DNA of 64,000 bases. It comes from Agrobacterium tumefaciens (GTDB lineage: Bacteria; Pseudomonadota; Alphaproteobacteria; Rhizobiales; Rhizobiaceae). The notes beneath the pieces are model-generated. The model was not told where the DNA came from and did no database searches. It saw nothing but the letters and a program-made list of their open reading frames with translations. Below are positions 52,924 to 64,000 of this stretch, in pieces. Positions within the stretch are counted from its first letter, which is position 1, and every line of letters begins with the position of its first letter. The stretch is from positions 1,674,001 to 1,738,000 of the forward strand of contig NZ_CP039903.1 in NCBI RefSeq assembly GCF_005221385.1, written 5' to 3'. Position numbers and translations under genes: made by a program.

Positions 52924-53337
52924 TTACTCTGCGATGCGCTGTACGAAGCGCGTCTTGACCGAGAGCTTGGCAGCGCCGAGACGAAGCGCCTCACGGGCGA
53001 TCTCCTCGGTAACACCGTCGATCTCGAACATCATACGACCGGGCTTGACCTTGCATGCCCAGTATTCGACCGAACCCTTGCCCTTACCCATACGAACTTC
53101 GGTCGGCTTTGCCGTTACCGGAACGTCGGGGAATACGCGGATCCACACACGACCTGCGCGCTTCATGTAACGCGTGATCGCGCGGCGGGCCGCTTCGATC
53201 TCGCGTGCATTCACGCGGTTCGGTTCCTGCGACTTCAAGCCGAATTCACCGAATGCCAGGTCAAAGCCGCCCTTGGCGACGCCCTTGATGCGTCCCTTGA
53301 ACTGCTTACGGTACTTAGTACGCTTTGGCTGCAACAT
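52924..53337 (-). CDS. rplP: 50S ribosomal protein L16
   Basis: The 137-residue protein contacts A-site t[23 protein letters not shown] and [20 protein letters not shown] are typical; [20 protein letters not shown] has the Arg/Gly-rich loop hydroxylated in some bacteria. It is 38 bases after rpsC. Confidence 0.98.
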   Translation of the reverse strand: MLQPKRTKYRKQFKGRIKGVAKGGFDLAFGEFGLKSQEPNRVNAREIEAARRAITRYMKRAGRVWIRVFPDVPVTAKPTEVRMGKGKGSVEYWACKVKPGRMMFEIDGVTEEIAREALRLGAAKLSVKTRFVQRIAE

Positions 53338-53375
53338 TTTCTTACTTCTCCGAGCTTATCTTTCGCCAGCGTCAA

Positions 53376-54107
53376 TCAAGCGTTTTCGCGACGACGATCG
53401 GGACGATCGCCACGCTCACGGCTTGCAGGGCCCTGCGCATCGCCTTCGAGACCGCGACGCTCAGAAGCCATCGGATCGTGCTCAAGGATTTCGCCCTTGA
53501 AGATCCAGACCTTGATGCCGCAAATGCCGAATGCGGTTTCAGCTTCAGCTGTGCCGTAGTCGATGTCCGCACGCAGCGTGTGCAGCGGAACGCGACCTTC
53601 GCGGTACCATTCGGTACGAGCGATTTCAGCACCGCCGAGACGGCCGCCGCAGGTGATCTTGATGCCTTCGGCGCCAAGACGCATGGCAGACTGAACCGAG
53701 CGCTTCATTGCACGGCGGAAAGCCACGCGACGCTCGAGCTGCTGGGCGATCGACTGGGCAACGAGAGTTGCGTCGATTTCCGGCTTGCGCACTTCAACGA
53801 TGTTGAGGTGCGTTTCGGAGTTGGTCATCTCGGAAAGCTTCTTGCGAAGCTTCTCGATGTCCGCGCCCTTCTTGCCGATGATGAGACCCGGACGAGCCGA
53901 GTGGATCGTAACGCGGCACTTCTTGTGCGGACGCTCGATGACCACCTTGGCGATACCGGCCTGCTTGAGTTCCTTGATCAGGTATGCCCGGATCTTCAGG
54001 TCTTCATGCAGCAGCTTGCCGTATTCCGCGGTGTCAGCGTACCAGCGGCTATCCCAGGTACGGTTGATGCCGAGGCGGAAGCCGATTGGATTGATTTTCT
54101 GACCCAT
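53376..54107 (-). CDS. rpsC: 30S ribosomal protein S3
   Basis: The 243-residue protein forms part of the mRNA entry site and helicase. [20 protein letters not shown] and the KH domain [20 protein letters not shown] are diagnostic. The C-terminus has extra Arg/Asp residues ([12 protein letters not shown]). It overlaps the rplV stop by one base (TAATG). Confidence 0.98.
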   Translation of the reverse strand: MGQKINPIGFRLGINRTWDSRWYADTAEYGKLLHEDLKIRAYLIKELKQAGIAKVVIERPHKKCRVTIHSARPGLIIGKKGADIEKLRKKLSEMTNSETHLNIVEVRKPEIDATLVAQSIAQQLERRVAFRRAMKRSVQSAMRLGAEGIKITCGGRLGGAEIARTEWYREGRVPLHTLRADIDYGTAEAETAFGICGIKVWIFKGEILEHDPMASERRGLEGDAQGPASRERGDRPDRRRENA

Positions 54108-54496
54108 TATGCGGCCTCCCCTTTTTCCTCAACTTCACGAACAACGATCGTGAGGTGAGCGAACGGCTTTTCAATGCGGGACGCACGACCACGGCCACGA
54201 GCGTGGAAACGCTTCATGGTGATGGACTTGCCAACATAGGCCTCGGCGACGACGAGAGCGTCGACGTCGAGGTCATGGTTGTTTTCCGCATTGGCAATTG
54301 CAGATTCCAGCGTCTTCTTGACGGTGCCTGCAATGCGCTTGCGGGAGAATTCGAGCTCGGCGAGAGCGCGATCAACCTTCTTGCCACGGATAAGAGCGGC
54401 AACCAGGTTCAGTTTCTGGGGGCTGACGCGGAGCGTACGGGCAATGGCCTGAGCCTCATTGTCCTTCAGCCGGCGTTCGGTCTTAGCCTTCGCCAT
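54107..54496 (-). CDS. rplV: 50S ribosomal protein L22
   Basis: The 129-residue protein lines the exit tunnel with its beta hairpin. [20 protein letters not shown] and [20 protein letters not shown], then [20 protein letters not shown], are the usual blocks; the last holds the tunnel loop. It has a longer N-terminus than E. coli. Confidence 0.97.
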   Translation of the reverse strand: MAKAKTERRLKDNEAQAIARTLRVSPQKLNLVAALIRGKKVDRALAELEFSRKRIAGTVKKTLESAIANAENNHDLDVDALVVAEAYVGKSITMKRFHARGRGRASRIEKPFAHLTIVVREVEEKGEAA

Positions 54497-54498
54497 GA

Positions 54499-54777
54499 TT
54501 ACTTCCTCTTTGCCTTCTTGTCCGCGCCGTGACCGTAATAGGTACGGGTCGGAGAGAATTCACCGAACTTGTGTCCGACCATGTCTTCGTTGACCGAGAC
54601 GGGCACATGCTTGCTGCCGTTATAAACGCCGAAGGTCAGACCGACGAACTGCGGCAGGATCGTGGAGCGACGGCTCCAGATCTTGATTACTTCATTACGT
54701 CCGCTCTCGCGCACCTTCTCAGCCTTGGTGAGAAGATAGCCGTCAACAAACGGACCTTTCCATACTGAACGAGCCAT
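54499..54777 (-). CDS. rpsS: 30S ribosomal protein S19
   Basis: The 92-residue head protein pairs with S13. [40 protein letters not shown] and [14 protein letters not shown] identify it. The length equals E. coli. It is 2 bases before rplV and 15 after rplB. Confidence 0.98.
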   Translation of the reverse strand: MARSVWKGPFVDGYLLTKAEKVRESGRNEVIKIWSRRSTILPQFVGLTFGVYNGSKHVPVSVNEDMVGHKFGEFSPTRTYYGHGADKKAKRK

Positions 54778-54792
54778 TAGTGACTACCTCTC

Positions 54793-55629
54793 TTACTTCT
54801 TACGCTGATGGCGCGAGCGCATGATGAACTTGTCGGTCGACTTGTTCGAACGGGTGCGCTTGCCCTTCGTGGGCTTGCCCCACGGAGTAACCGGGTGACG
54901 GCCACCCGATGTGCGACCTTCACCACCACCGTGCGGGTGGTCGACCGGGTTCATGACGACGCCGCGAACGTGCGGACGCTTGCCACGCCAACGCGAACGA
55001 CCAGCCTTGCCGTCGTTGATGTTGCCGTGATCCGAGTTCGAAACAGCGCCGATCGATGCGAGGCACGAGCCATGCACCAGACGCTGTTCGCCCGAGTTGA
55101 GACGCAGGATGGCCATACCGGCATCGCGGCCGACGAGCTGGACATACGTACCGGCGGAGCGGGCGATCTGACCGCCTTTACCCGGCTTCATCTCGACGTT
55201 GTGGATGATCGAACCGACCGGAATGTACTGAAGCGGCATGGTGTTGCCGGGCTTCACGTCCACTGCCTTGTCGGAGGCGATCACCTTGTCACCAGCAGCG
55301 AGACGCTGTGGCGCGAGAATGTAAGCCTGTTCGCCGTCGGTATACGTAACCAGCGCGATGAACGCGGTGCGGTTGGGGTCGTATTCCAAACGTTCAACGG
55401 TGCCTTCAACGTCGAATTTACGACGCTTGAAATCCACCAGACGGTAGGTCCGCTTGTGACCGCCACCCTGGAACCGGACGGTGATCCGGCCCTGGTTGTT
55501 GCGGCCACCCTTGGAGCTGAGGCCCTGGGTCAGAGCCTTTACCGGCTTGCCCTTGTAGAGCGAAGCGCGGTCCACGATAACCAGCTGGCGCTGGCTTGGC
55601 GTGGTCGGATTGAAACTTTTCAATGCCAT
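54793..55629 (-). CDS. rplB: 50S ribosomal protein L2
   Basis: The 278-residue protein helps subunit joining and peptidyl transfer. [40 protein letters not shown] and [20 protein letters not shown] are diagnostic; the last contains the conserved His near the catalytic centre. The gap to rplW is 43 bases. Confidence 0.98.
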   Translation of the reverse strand: MALKSFNPTTPSQRQLVIVDRASLYKGKPVKALTQGLSSKGGRNNQGRITVRFQGGGHKRTYRLVDFKRRKFDVEGTVERLEYDPNRTAFIALVTYTDGEQAYILAPQRLAAGDKVIASDKAVDVKPGNTMPLQYIPVGSIIHNVEMKPGKGGQIARSAGTYVQLVGRDAGMAILRLNSGEQRLVHGSCLASIGAVSNSDHGNINDGKAGRSRWRGKRPHVRGVVMNPVDHPHGGGEGRTSGGRHPVTPWGKPTKGKRTRSNKSTDKFIMRSRHQRKK

Positions 55630-55672
55630 TTTATTGTTCCCTTTTGGGTCTTTGCCCGCTTGGGCCTAACCT

Positions 55673-55966
55673 TTAGAGTCCGGTGGACACGTCGATGGAT
55701 TGACCTTCGGCGAGCGTAACGACGGCTTTCTTGACGTCTTTCAGCTTACCGGCGAACCCACGGAAACGACGGGTCTTACCCTTGCGGATAAGCGTGTTCA
55801 CAGCCGTGACTTTGACGCCGAAGAGAGCTTCCACGGCAGCCTTGATTTCAGGCTTGGAAGCGCTTTTGGCGACGTTGAATACGACCTGGTTCTGTTCGGA
55901 GACCAGCGTCGACTTTTCCGTGATCGAAGGAGATACGATCACATCGTAGTGGCGAAGATCCGTCAT
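55673..55966 (-). CDS. rplW: 50S ribosomal protein L23
   Basis: The 97-residue protein at the tunnel exit docks trigger factor and [43 protein letters not shown] and [20 protein letters not shown] fit the family. It overlaps the rplD stop by 4 bases. Confidence 0.97.
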   Translation of the reverse strand: MTDLRHYDVIVSPSITEKSTLVSEQNQVVFNVAKSASKPEIKAAVEALFGVKVTAVNTLIRKGKTRRFRGFAGKLKDVKKAVVTLAEGQSIDVSTGL

Positions 55967-56583
55967 TTGAACCGCTCCTCCAGAGCCTCTACAGCAGCCT
56001 TGGAAAGCACCAGCTTGCCACGGCGCAGGATGTCGTAAACATTGATGCCCTGTACCGGCAGAACGTCCACATTCGGGATGTTCTGGGCTGCGAGCTTGAA
56101 GTTGCCATCAAGTTCAGCGCCACCGATAACGAGAGCGTTGGTCAGGCCAAGCGAAGCGAAGCTGCCCAGCAGAGCCTTGGTCTTTGCTTCAGATGCAACG
56201 AGCTGATCAACGATGATCAGTTCTTCAGCCTTCAGCTTTGCAGACAGGGCGTGACGCAGAGCGAGCGCACGAACCTTCTTGGGAAGGTCATGGGCGTGGC
56301 TGCGAACGACCGGGCCGTGGGCCTTGCCGCCGCCGCGGAACTGCGGTGCGCGAGCCGAATGGTGACGAGCGCGGCCCGTACCCTTCTGCTTGTACATCTT
56401 GGCACCGGTACGGGAAACTTCCGACCGGTTCTTGGTCTTGTGGGTTCCCTGCTGCTTCTTAGCAAGCTGCCAGCGAACCATGCGGGCCAGAATGTCCTGG
56501 CGGGGGTCGAGGCCGAAGATCTCATCCGACAGAGAAACCTTGCCGGCGTCTTTTCCCTCGAGGGTCTTGACGTTCAATTCCAT
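55963..56583 (-). CDS. rplD: 50S ribosomal protein L4
   Basis: The 206-residue protein has a tunnel-lining loop, visible as [20 protein letters not shown] and [20 protein letters not shown]. In E. coli it represses its own operon by acting on the rpsJ leader. It is 12 bases after rplC. Confidence 0.98.
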   Translation of the reverse strand: MELNVKTLEGKDAGKVSLSDEIFGLDPRQDILARMVRWQLAKKQQGTHKTKNRSEVSRTGAKMYKQKGTGRARHHSARAPQFRGGGKAHGPVVRSHAHDLPKKVRALALRHALSAKLKAEELIIVDQLVASEAKTKALLGSFASLGLTNALVIGGAELDGNFKLAAQNIPNVDVLPVQGINVYDILRRGKLVLSKAAVEALEERFK

Positions 56584-56595
56584 GATAAGGCTCCC

Positions 56596-57237
56596 TTACT
56601 TCGCAGCCGACTTGACGGCGTCGCGGACGATGATCCAGGAACCCTTCGAACCGGGAACTGCACCCTTCACGAGGATGAGGCCACGGTCTTCGTCAGTCGA
56701 AACGACTTCGAGGTTCTGGGTCGTAACGCGTGTCTGGCCCATATGACCAGCCATGCGCTTGCCCTTCCAGACGCGGCCCGGATCCTGGTTGTTACCGGTC
56801 GAACCGTGTGCACGGTGCGATACGGAGTTACCGTGCGAAGCGCGGCCACCACCGAAGTTGTGACGCTTCATAGCACCGGCAAAACCTTTACCGATTGTGG
56901 TTCCAGTGACGTCCACCAGCTGGCCGTTCTGAAAATGAGTTGCGGTCAGTGTTGCACCGATGTCGATCAGGTTCTCGGGAGAAACCCGGAACTCGACGAG
57001 CTTGGCTTTCGGTTCGACATTGGCAGCGGCAAAATGACCGCGAAGCGCCTTCGTCGTGTTCTTGACCTTGGACTGGCCGGCACCGAGCTGAACTGCGGTG
57101 TAGCCATTCTTGTCTTCCGTGCGCTGGGCAACGACTTGTACGTTATCCAGTCGCAATACTGTTACGGGGATATGTTCACCTGCGTCGTTATAGACGCGTG
57201 TCATACCCACTTTCTGTGCAATCACACCTGAACGCAT
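56596..57237 (-). CDS. rplC: 50S ribosomal protein L3
   Basis: The 213-residue protein reaches the peptidyl-transferase centre. [40 protein letters not shown] and [20 protein letters not shown] are typical; the NNQD Gln is the site methylated in E. coli. The ATG at 57237 is used; the ATG at 57312 adds residues foreign to L3. A 168-base gap separates it from rpsJ. Confidence 0.97.
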   Translation of the reverse strand: MRSGVIAQKVGMTRVYNDAGEHIPVTVLRLDNVQVVAQRTEDKNGYTAVQLGAGQSKVKNTTKALRGHFAAANVEPKAKLVEFRVSPENLIDIGATLTATHFQNGQLVDVTGTTIGKGFAGAMKRHNFGGGRASHGNSVSHRAHGSTGNNQDPGRVWKGKRMAGHMGQTRVTTQNLEVVSTDEDRGLILVKGAVPGSKGSWIIVRDAVKSAAK

Positions 57238-57405
57238 TGGTTCATCCTCTTGCGAGCCTTGAAGGGAAAACCCTCTCTGGCCTTTGTTAAGGAGTGCCCT
57301 TCGACATCTCACGATGTTTCCGGTCTCCGGTTTGGAAGTCGTTGGATTGCTCCACGTACCTTCCTTGTTATTTCAGCCCTCACCTTGGATGGATCGGGCC
57401 GGGTC

Positions 57406-57714
57406 TTAGAGCTTGATTTCCACGTCAACGCCAGCAGCGAGGTCGAGCTTCATAAGAGCATCGACAGTCTGCGGGGTGGGGTCAACGATATCGAGAAGAC
57501 GCTTGTGCGTCCGCATTTCGAACTGTTCACGGCTTTTCTTGTCAACGTGAGGAGAGCGGTTGACGGTAAACTTTTCGATGCGGGTGGGGAGTGGAACCGG
57601 GCCGCGAACGCTGGCGCCGGTGCGCTTTGCGGTCGACACGATTTCACGGGTAGAGGCATCGAGGATCCGGTGATCGAACGCCTTGAGGCGGATACGGATA
57701 TTCTGGCCGGTCAT
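57406..57714 (-). CDS. rpsJ: 30S ribosomal protein S10 / NusE
   Basis: The 102-residue protein joins the ribosome and also serves in antitermination with Nus[21 protein letters not shown] and [20 protein letters not shown] are diagnostic, with the loop that contacts 16S rRNA. It is the first gene of the S10-type block and follows the tuf terminator by about 250 bases. Confidence 0.98.
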   Translation of the reverse strand: MTGQNIRIRLKAFDHRILDASTREIVSTAKRTGASVRGPVPLPTRIEKFTVNRSPHVDKKSREQFEMRTHKRLLDIVDPTPQTVDALMKLDLAAGVDVEIKL

Positions 57715-57903
57715 TCGTCTTGTCCTTGTTCTTTGTTATTCGTTTCCGCACGCGGAAACACATGAACTTCTATTGATCGTGGCGCCGCAGATTTTCAAAA
57801 ATCGAGAGGGATGCGCCTCGCACCCCAATCATTTCAGTAGTCTGTATTGCTAAAACACCGCGTTTCGCAAATGCTTGCGAATCCAGCGGTGAGTGTGAGT
57901 GCG

Positions 57904-57932
57904 CGTTTACGCGCTTTCACCGAATTTTTCAA
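57904..57932 (-). promoter_or_regulatory. Candidate S10 operon promoter
   Basis: On the minus strand TTGAAA (57927-57932), a 17-base spacer and TAAACG (57904-57909) lie between the tuf terminator and rpsJ in the 310-base gap 57715-58024. The leader would be about 185 bases, long enough for L4-type feedback structures. This match is by eye. Confidence 0.4.
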
Positions 57933-57960
57933 GCACTAAAAATGCAACGCCGCCAGGCTT

Positions 57961-58003
57961 TTTATTAAAAGCCCGACGGCGGTGTTTGTGACACCGCCGT
58001 CGG
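57961..58003 (-). terminator. Intrinsic terminator of the str operon after tuf
   Basis: On the minus strand a perfect 13-bp GC-rich stem (57991-58003 with 57973-57985) with a 5-base loop is followed by GCTTTTAATAAA. It begins 21 bases past the tuf stop. It marks the end of the rpsL-rpsG-fusA-tuf transcript. Confidence 0.85.
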
Positions 58004-58024
58004 AGCGAATTTTAAAAGTCGAAA

Positions 58025-59200
<1,176 letters not shown>

Positions 59201-59264
59201 TAGTGGCTCTCCATTCTTGTCCCTTGACGGGAATAATCTTCAAATCTGGTGGGGCGTACCCCGA

Positions 59265-61364
59265 TCACTTCTGACCGGAGTACTTTGCCTGGATTTCCTG
59301 CGCCACGTTCGACGGAACCGGCGAGTAGTGGTCGAACGTCATCGAGTACTGAGCGCGGCCTTGGCTCATGGAGCGCAGGTTGTCGACGTACTTGAACATG
59401 TTCGCGAGCGGAACATGCGCGTTGATGACGATGGTGATACCACGGCTTTCCTGGCCCTGGATCTGACCACGACGGGAGTTCAGGTCGCCGATAACGTCGC
59501 CGACATAGTCTTCCGGCGTTACGACTTCGACCTTCATCATCGGCTCGAGAAGCTGTGCACCAGCCTTCTTGGCTGCTTCACGGAAGCAGGCACGCGATGC
59601 GATTTCGAAGGCGAGAACCGACGAGTCGACGTCGTGGAATGCACCGTCGATCAGCGTCGCCTTGACGCCGAGCATCGGGAAGCCAGCCAGCGGACCGGAA
59701 GACAGAACGCTTTCGATACCCTTCTGAACGCCCGGGATGTATTCCTTCGGAACAGCACCACCGACGATCTTGGATTCGAACTTGAAGTCTTCGCCTTCAG
59801 GGTTCGGTTCGAAGATGATCTTGACGCGAGCGAACTGACCGGTACCACCGGACTGCTTCTTGTGCGTGTAGTCTTCTTCGTGCTGACGCGTGATCGTTTC
59901 GCGATAGGCAACCTGCGGCGCGCCGACGGTGGCTTCAACCTTGAACTCGCGACGCATACGGTCAACGAGAATGTCGAGGTGAAGTTCGCCCATGCCCGCG
60001 ATGATCGTCTGACCGGACTCTTCGTCGGTCTTGACGCGGAACGAAGGATCTTCAGCAGCCAGGCGGTTGAGCGCGAGGCCCATCTTTTCCTGGTCGCCCT
60101 TGGTCTTCGGCTCGATCGCGATCTGGATGACCGGCTCGGGGAATTCCATGCGCTCGAGGATAACCGGCTTCAGCGGATCGCAGAGCGTATCGCCAGTGGT
60201 GGTTTCCTTGAGGCCAGCCAGAGCAACGATGTCGCCGGCAAAGGCTTCTTCGATGTCTTCGCGCGAGTTGGAGTGCATCTGCAGCATACGGCCGACGCGC
60301 TCGCGCTTGTCCTTGACCGTGTTGATGACAGACGTACCCTTTTCGAGCTTGCCCGAGTAGATACGTGCGAAGGTCAGCGAACCGACGAAGGGGTCGTTCA
60401 TGATCTTGAACGCGAGCATGGAAAGCGGCTCGCTGTCGTCGGCATGACGTTCGATTTCGGCTTCGGTCTTGAAGTCGATGCCCTTGATCGCCGGAATGTC
60501 AAGCGGAGAAGGCAGGTAGTCGACGACGGCGTCGAGAAGCGGCTGAACGCCCTTGTTCTTGAACGCGGTACCGCAGAACATCGGGTGGAACTTCACGTCG
60601 ATGGTGCCGCGGCGAACCAGTGCACGGATCTGTTCGTTGTCCGGCATGATGCCGTTCAGGTAGTTTTCCATCGCTTCTTCGTCGATCTCGACAACTGTCT
60701 CGATCAGCTTTTCGCGATATTCGTCAGCCTTGGCCTTCATGTCTTCAGGGATTTCGACGACGTCCCACTGAGCGCCGAGCGATTCGTCGCGCCAGATGAG
60801 TGCGTTCATCTCGATCAGATCGATAACGCCCTTGAACTCGGTCTCAGCGCCGATCGGCAGCTGCATGACGACGGCAATGGCGCCGAGACGGGTCTTGATC
60901 ATTTCTACCGAGCGGTAGAAGTCAGCGCCGGTCTTGTCCATCTTGTTGCAGAAGATCATGCGCGGAACATGATACTTCTCGGCCTGGCGCCAGACGGTTT
61001 CCGTCTGCGGCTCCACACCGGCGTTGGCGTCGAGCAGCGCGATGGCACCGTCGAGAACGCGCAGCGAACGCTCGACTTCAATGGTGAAGTCGACGTGGCC
61101 GGGGGTGTCGATGATGTTGAAACGGCGCATCTTGCCGTCACGGCCCTTCCAGAAGGTCGTGGTGGCAGCAGACGTGATGGTGATACCACGCTCCTGCTCC
61201 TGCTCCATCCAGTCCATCGTGGCTGCGCCATCGTGAACTTCACCGATCTTGTGCGACTTACCGGTGTAATAAAGGATACGCTCGGTGGTCGTCGTCTTGC
61301 CGGCGTCGATATGCGCCATGATACCGAAATTGCGGTAGTCTTCGATTTTATATTCGCGAGCCAT
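59265..61364 (-). CDS. fusA: Elongation factor G
   Basis: The 699-residue translocase GTPase has G1 [15 protein letters not shown]3 [12 protein letters not shown] and G4 [10 protein letters not shown] in the first 140 residues, then domains II-V. The ATG at 61364 ([20 protein letters not shown]) matches the family; the open frame upstream into rpsG is ignored. It is 34 bases after rpsG. No second fusA is seen. Confidence 0.98.
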   Translation of the reverse strand: MAREYKIEDYRNFGIMAHIDAGKTTTTERILYYTGKSHKIGEVHDGAATMDWMEQEQERGITITSAATTTFWKGRDGKMRRFNIIDTPGHVDFTIEVERSLRVLDGAIALLDANAGVEPQTETVWRQAEKYHVPRMIFCNKMDKTGADFYRSVEMIKTRLGAIAVVMQLPIGAETEFKGVIDLIEMNALIWRDESLGAQWDVVEIPEDMKAKADEYREKLIETVVEIDEEAMENYLNGIMPDNEQIRALVRRGTIDVKFHPMFCGTAFKNKGVQPLLDAVVDYLPSPLDIPAIKGIDFKTEAEIERHADDSEPLSMLAFKIMNDPFVGSLTFARIYSGKLEKGTSVINTVKDKRERVGRMLQMHSNSREDIEEAFAGDIVALAGLKETTTGDTLCDPLKPVILERMEFPEPVIQIAIEPKTKGDQEKMGLALNRLAAEDPSFRVKTDEESGQTIIAGMGELHLDILVDRMRREFKVEATVGAPQVAYRETITRQHEEDYTHKKQSGGTGQFARVKIIFEPNPEGEDFKFESKIVGGAVPKEYIPGVQKGIESVLSSGPLAGFPMLGVKATLIDGAFHDVDSSVLAFEIASRACFREAAKKAGAQLLEPMMKVEVVTPEDYVGDVIGDLNSRRGQIQGQESRGITIVINAHVPLANMFKYVDNLRSMSQGRAQYSMTFDHYSPVPSNVAQEIQAKYSGQK

Positions 61365-61398
61365 AATGGACTGCCTTTCGATATGCGACCGGTTAAGA

Positions 61399-61881
<483 letters not shown>

Positions 61882-61947
61882 TCAATGTTATTGACGCTTT
61901 ACCACGCGGAGAACCTCGCGCAGCGCCGGAATTTGTTTAAACCCGAA

Positions 61948-62319
61948 TTACTTCGGACGCTTCGCACCGTACTTGGAGCGGCGCTGCTTGCGGTTCTTGA
62001 CGCCCTGGGTATCGAGAACACCGCGGATGATGTGGTAACGCACGCCCGGCAAGTCCTTTACGCGGCCGCCGCGGATCATGACCACGGAGTGTTCCTGAAG
62101 GTTGTGACCTTCGCCCGGAATGTAACCGATGACTTCGAAGCCGTTGGTGAGGCGGATCTTGGCAACCTTACGCAGAGCCGAGTTCGGCTTCTTCGGGGTC
62201 GTCGTGTAAACGCGGGTGCAAACACCACGCTTCTGCGGGTTTTCCTGAAGAGCAGGAACCTTGTTGCGCTTTACCTGTGCCTGGCGAGGCTTGCGGATCA
62301 GCTGGTTTACGGTAGGCAT
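61948..62319 (-). CDS. rpsL: 30S ribosomal protein S12
   Basis: The 123-residue protein monitors codon-anticodon pairing. Lys43 ([12 protein letters not shown]) and Lys88 ([13 protein letters not shown]) are both wild type, the streptomycin-sensitive state. Asp89 is the usual methylthiolation site. The ATG at 62319 is used; the longer frame to 62352 adds 11 foreign residues. It is the first gene of the supercluster. Confidence 0.98.
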
Positions 62320-62585
62320 ATAACCATCCCTTGCAAAAACTACTTTAGCCACCCGAACGGGTGGCGGCTATGCCGTTGCCGGCGACGACGCACGTATATA
62401 TCCTCATGCGCAAAACGTGGCCCGATCCGTTTTCACGGATGGACCACCAAGAGCAGAGGACACCTCAACGAGGCGTCTTGCATGCAACATTCGTGTCTTC
62501 TACGTGCAATGGAGTCTTGTTTGAGATGATGTTCGGAAAAAAGGTTTCCGAACGGCCAGCACCCACAGAGGCTCCGATGGCGGGC

Positions 62586-62614
62586 GTACTACTGTTTTAG
62601 CCAGCTTTCGTCAA
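62586..62614 (-). promoter_or_regulatory. Promoter of the str operon (rpsL)
   Basis: On the minus strand TTGACG (62609-62614), a 17-base spacer and TAGTAC (62586-62591) give a good sigma70-type site, with a leader of about 260 bases before rpsL. The gap is 62320-62847. The leader has a TTCGGAAA/TTTCCGAA hairpin near 62535-62553, and the right part (62615-62847) holds A/C-rich sequence and the ribosome site of the next gene; no other gene is seen. Confidence 0.6.
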
Positions 62615-62847
62615 GGCCGAATCCGCATTTTGCGCCCGTGCCCGCGGCCACAAAGCCCGCAGGCGGGCCATTTCCCCCTCCTTCTAACAGAAGTCACAGT
62701 CGGCAACAGCGATTTTGCGCTCCGGCCTTTGGCTTTTCATAAAATCCGTCTATTGATTCCCTCAAGCGGCCAGACTTGGCCCGCCACGCGCAAGACCCGC
62801 TCCGGTCGACCCGCGTACATAGCAACGACAGATCAAGGAACCGCGTC

Positions 62848-63141
62848 ATGAGCACCCTCCCCGACAACGACAACGGACGCGACGAGCCGATGGTCTTCAT
62901 CGTCATCGGCAAGGCTTACGAGACCGATAACTCCGAGGGCATCGACATCCACGTCATCCTTCGGGCGCCGGACGACGATACCGCCGTGCGTGAAACACTG
63001 AACGCGCTTTCCGAGGAAGGCTTCATCGAGGCCGACCTCGACCAGATCGGCATGCTGACCGAAATCCCGGATGAAGAGCCGCACGCTTCCGCCTATCAGG
63101 GCGCACTGGAAGGCGAAGTGGCGATCATCCGCTTCGCCTGA
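62848..63141 (+). CDS. Small acidic conserved hypothetical protein
   Basis: The 97-residue acidic protein has no motif I recognise. It reads as an alternating beta-alpha pattern: MVFIVIGKAYETDNSEGI, IHVILRAPDDDTAVRETL, then NALSEEGFIEADLDQIGML and VAIIRFA. That resembles a ferredoxin-like or ACT-like small domain. The ATG at 62848 is preferred, with AAGGAA about 10 bases before it. The VOC gene follows by 9 bases, so they form an operon that diverges from rpsL. The function is not known. Confidence 0.75.
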   Translation: MSTLPDNDNGRDEPMVFIVIGKAYETDNSEGIDIHVILRAPDDDTAVRETLNALSEEGFIEADLDQIGMLTEIPDEEPHASAYQGALEGEVAIIRFA

Positions 63142-63150
63142 GGCACAGCC

Positions 63151-63501
63151 ATGACGGTGAGACGCATCGTCACCAATATCGCGACACCCGACCTTGAACG
63201 GGCGGGTGTCTTTTATGGCGATATTCTCGGCATGACCATCGCCATGGATCACGGCTGGATCGTGACCTATGCAAGCCCGGTTGAAACACCTGCCCAGATC
63301 AGCTTTGCCCGCGAAGGCGGCTCCGGAACGGCGGTCCCCGACATCTCCATCGAGGTCGACAATTTCGACGAGGTTCACGCCCGCATAGTTAAAGCCGGGC
63401 TGCCGGTCGAATACGGGCCGGCCATCGAAACATGGGGCGTGCGCCGCCTGTTCCTGCGCGATCCCTTTGGCAGACTGATCAATATATTAAGTCACTTATA
63501 G
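63151..63501 (+). CDS. VOC (glyoxalase/bleomycin-resistance) superfamily protein
   Basis: The 116-residue protein has the paired beta-alpha-beta-beta-beta VOC fold: VTNIATPDLERAGVFYGDIL, then MAMDHGWIVTYA, ISIEVDNFDEVHARIVKAGL and WGVRRLFLRDPFGRLINILSH. Metal ligands are not all evident; a Glu in ISIEVDN is a candidate. It may bind a small molecule or act as an enzyme. It is 9 bases after the acidic protein gene. The 97 bases after it are A/T-rich. Confidence 0.85.
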   Translation: MTVRRIVTNIATPDLERAGVFYGDILGMTIAMDHGWIVTYASPVETPAQISFAREGGSGTAVPDISIEVDNFDEVHARIVKAGLPVEYGPAIETWGVRRLFLRDPFGRLINILSHL

Positions 63502-63598
63502 ATTATATACTTCAAACTCGTTAGTATTACTTCGTTTCCCATTGAACATCATGAAGATATTAGCTTAAATAACCCCGGCATGAAATTCCGGTGGCGGG

Positions 63599-64000
63599 TT
63601 GGACAATATATCTTCGGCAGACATTATTGATGACATTTACGAGGCGGCGCTTTTTCCCGACCGCTGGGCGAAGGTCATCGCCACAATCGGTCAACGGCTG
63701 GATTTCTGGGGCGGCGCCCTCACCTGGGGCAAGGGTGAGGAAGAAGCCTGGCTTTTCACGCCCAATTTCCAGGAATTGATGCAGGCCTTCATGGAGGGCG
63801 GCTGGAACCACCGCAATGACCGCCTCACCCGCGCGGTCCGCGAGGGACAATTTTCCTTCGTGCATGATTTCGATGTCTTCACCCACGATGAATGGGCCGG
63901 GCTACCGATCGTGCGCGACTTCCTGATGCCACGTGGATTGGGATATGGGGCGGCAACCCAGGTCGCTCCACCTGACCATCCGGAAATGACGGTGCTTTTC
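63599..64000 (+). CDS. LuxR-type helix-turn-helix regulator, N-terminal part (cut by window end)
   Basis: An open frame from a TTG at 63599 runs off the window with 134 codons. It begins LDNISSADIIDDIYEAALFP, then DRWAKVIATIGQRLDFWGGA. This is the ligand-sensing-domain style common in Rhizobiales LuxR-type regulators, which have a C-terminal helix-turn-helix not visible here. An in-frame TGA at 63581 rules out an upstream start. The TTG has a GGTGGCGGG stretch before it, so the start is not certain. The family call rests on N-terminal pattern only. Confidence 0.55.
   Translation, partial: MDNISSADIIDDIYEAALFPDRWAKVIATIGQRLDFWGGALTWGKGEEEAWLFTPNFQELMQAFMEGGWNHRNDRLTRAVREGQFSFVHDFDVFTHDEWAGLPIVRDFLMPRGLGYGAATQVAPPDHPEMTVLF

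Overview
The window looks like a stretch of the main chromosome of an alphaproteobacterium of the Rhizobiaceae, most likely Agrobacterium (A. tumefaciens/fabrum group). The reasons are: a high-GC coding style; a ribosomal str-S10-spc-alpha supercluster that lacks rpsD and rpmJ and has a short adenylate kinase after secY, as in Rhizobiales; a PdhS-type cell-cycle kinase whose phospho-acceptor falls at His271 and partner Thr at 275, the numbering I recall for Agrobacterium PdhS2; an FMN riboswitch in front of ribB; and several families of dispersed inverted repeats. No prophage, CRISPR, insertion sequence, tRNA or rRNA gene was found. The window seems to be mostly stable core chromosome with one accessory catabolic island.

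Layout. 0.1-5.2 kb: an OmpA-type envelope protein with a long Pro/Glu/Gln-rich region, then a divergent polar amino-acid ABC transporter (binding protein plus two permeases, no ATPase). 5.4-8.7 kb: Usg, a TPR-methyltransferase, an Lrp-type regulator, a four-cysteine uracil-DNA-glycosylase-like protein and a membrane-anchored nuclease. 8.8-14.7 kb: pdhS2, dgkA, cobT, cobS, a DUF1289 protein, a retropepsin-like protease, and FMN-riboswitch-controlled ribB. 15.0-25.0 kb: two divergent operons for uptake and breakdown of an unidentified sugar or polyol. Leftward are an RbsCBA-type ABC transporter and an SDR dehydrogenase. Rightward are a two-subunit transketolase, an FGGY kinase, a SorC-type regulator and a second SDR. 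25.1-42.5 kb: a mixed set of exporters, an extensin-like LAS-type lipoprotein, a Cache-domain chemoreceptor, rarA with a Do-type protease, a serine hydrolase, ilvD, msrPQ and small membrane proteins.

42.6-62.6 kb: a leftward ribosomal supercluster read rpsL-rpsG-fusA-tuf / rpsJ through rpsQ / rplN through secY-adk / rpsM-rpsK-rpoA-rplQ. Hairpins and promoter-like sequences between these blocks match the classical str, S10, spc and alpha operon borders, so the cluster is probably several transcription units. 62.8-64.0 kb: a small acidic protein, a VOC-fold protein and the start of a LuxR-type regulator cut by the window edge.

The most system-like region is 15-25 kb. Its parts suggest import of a polyol or ketose, oxidation by two SDRs, phosphorylation by a kinase that keeps the glycerol-kinase scaffold but not two glycerol-contacting residues, and cleavage by a split transketolase under a SorC-type repressor. 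A second lead is an orphan promoter-to-terminator unit at 27.8-28.0 kb that could encode a small RNA.
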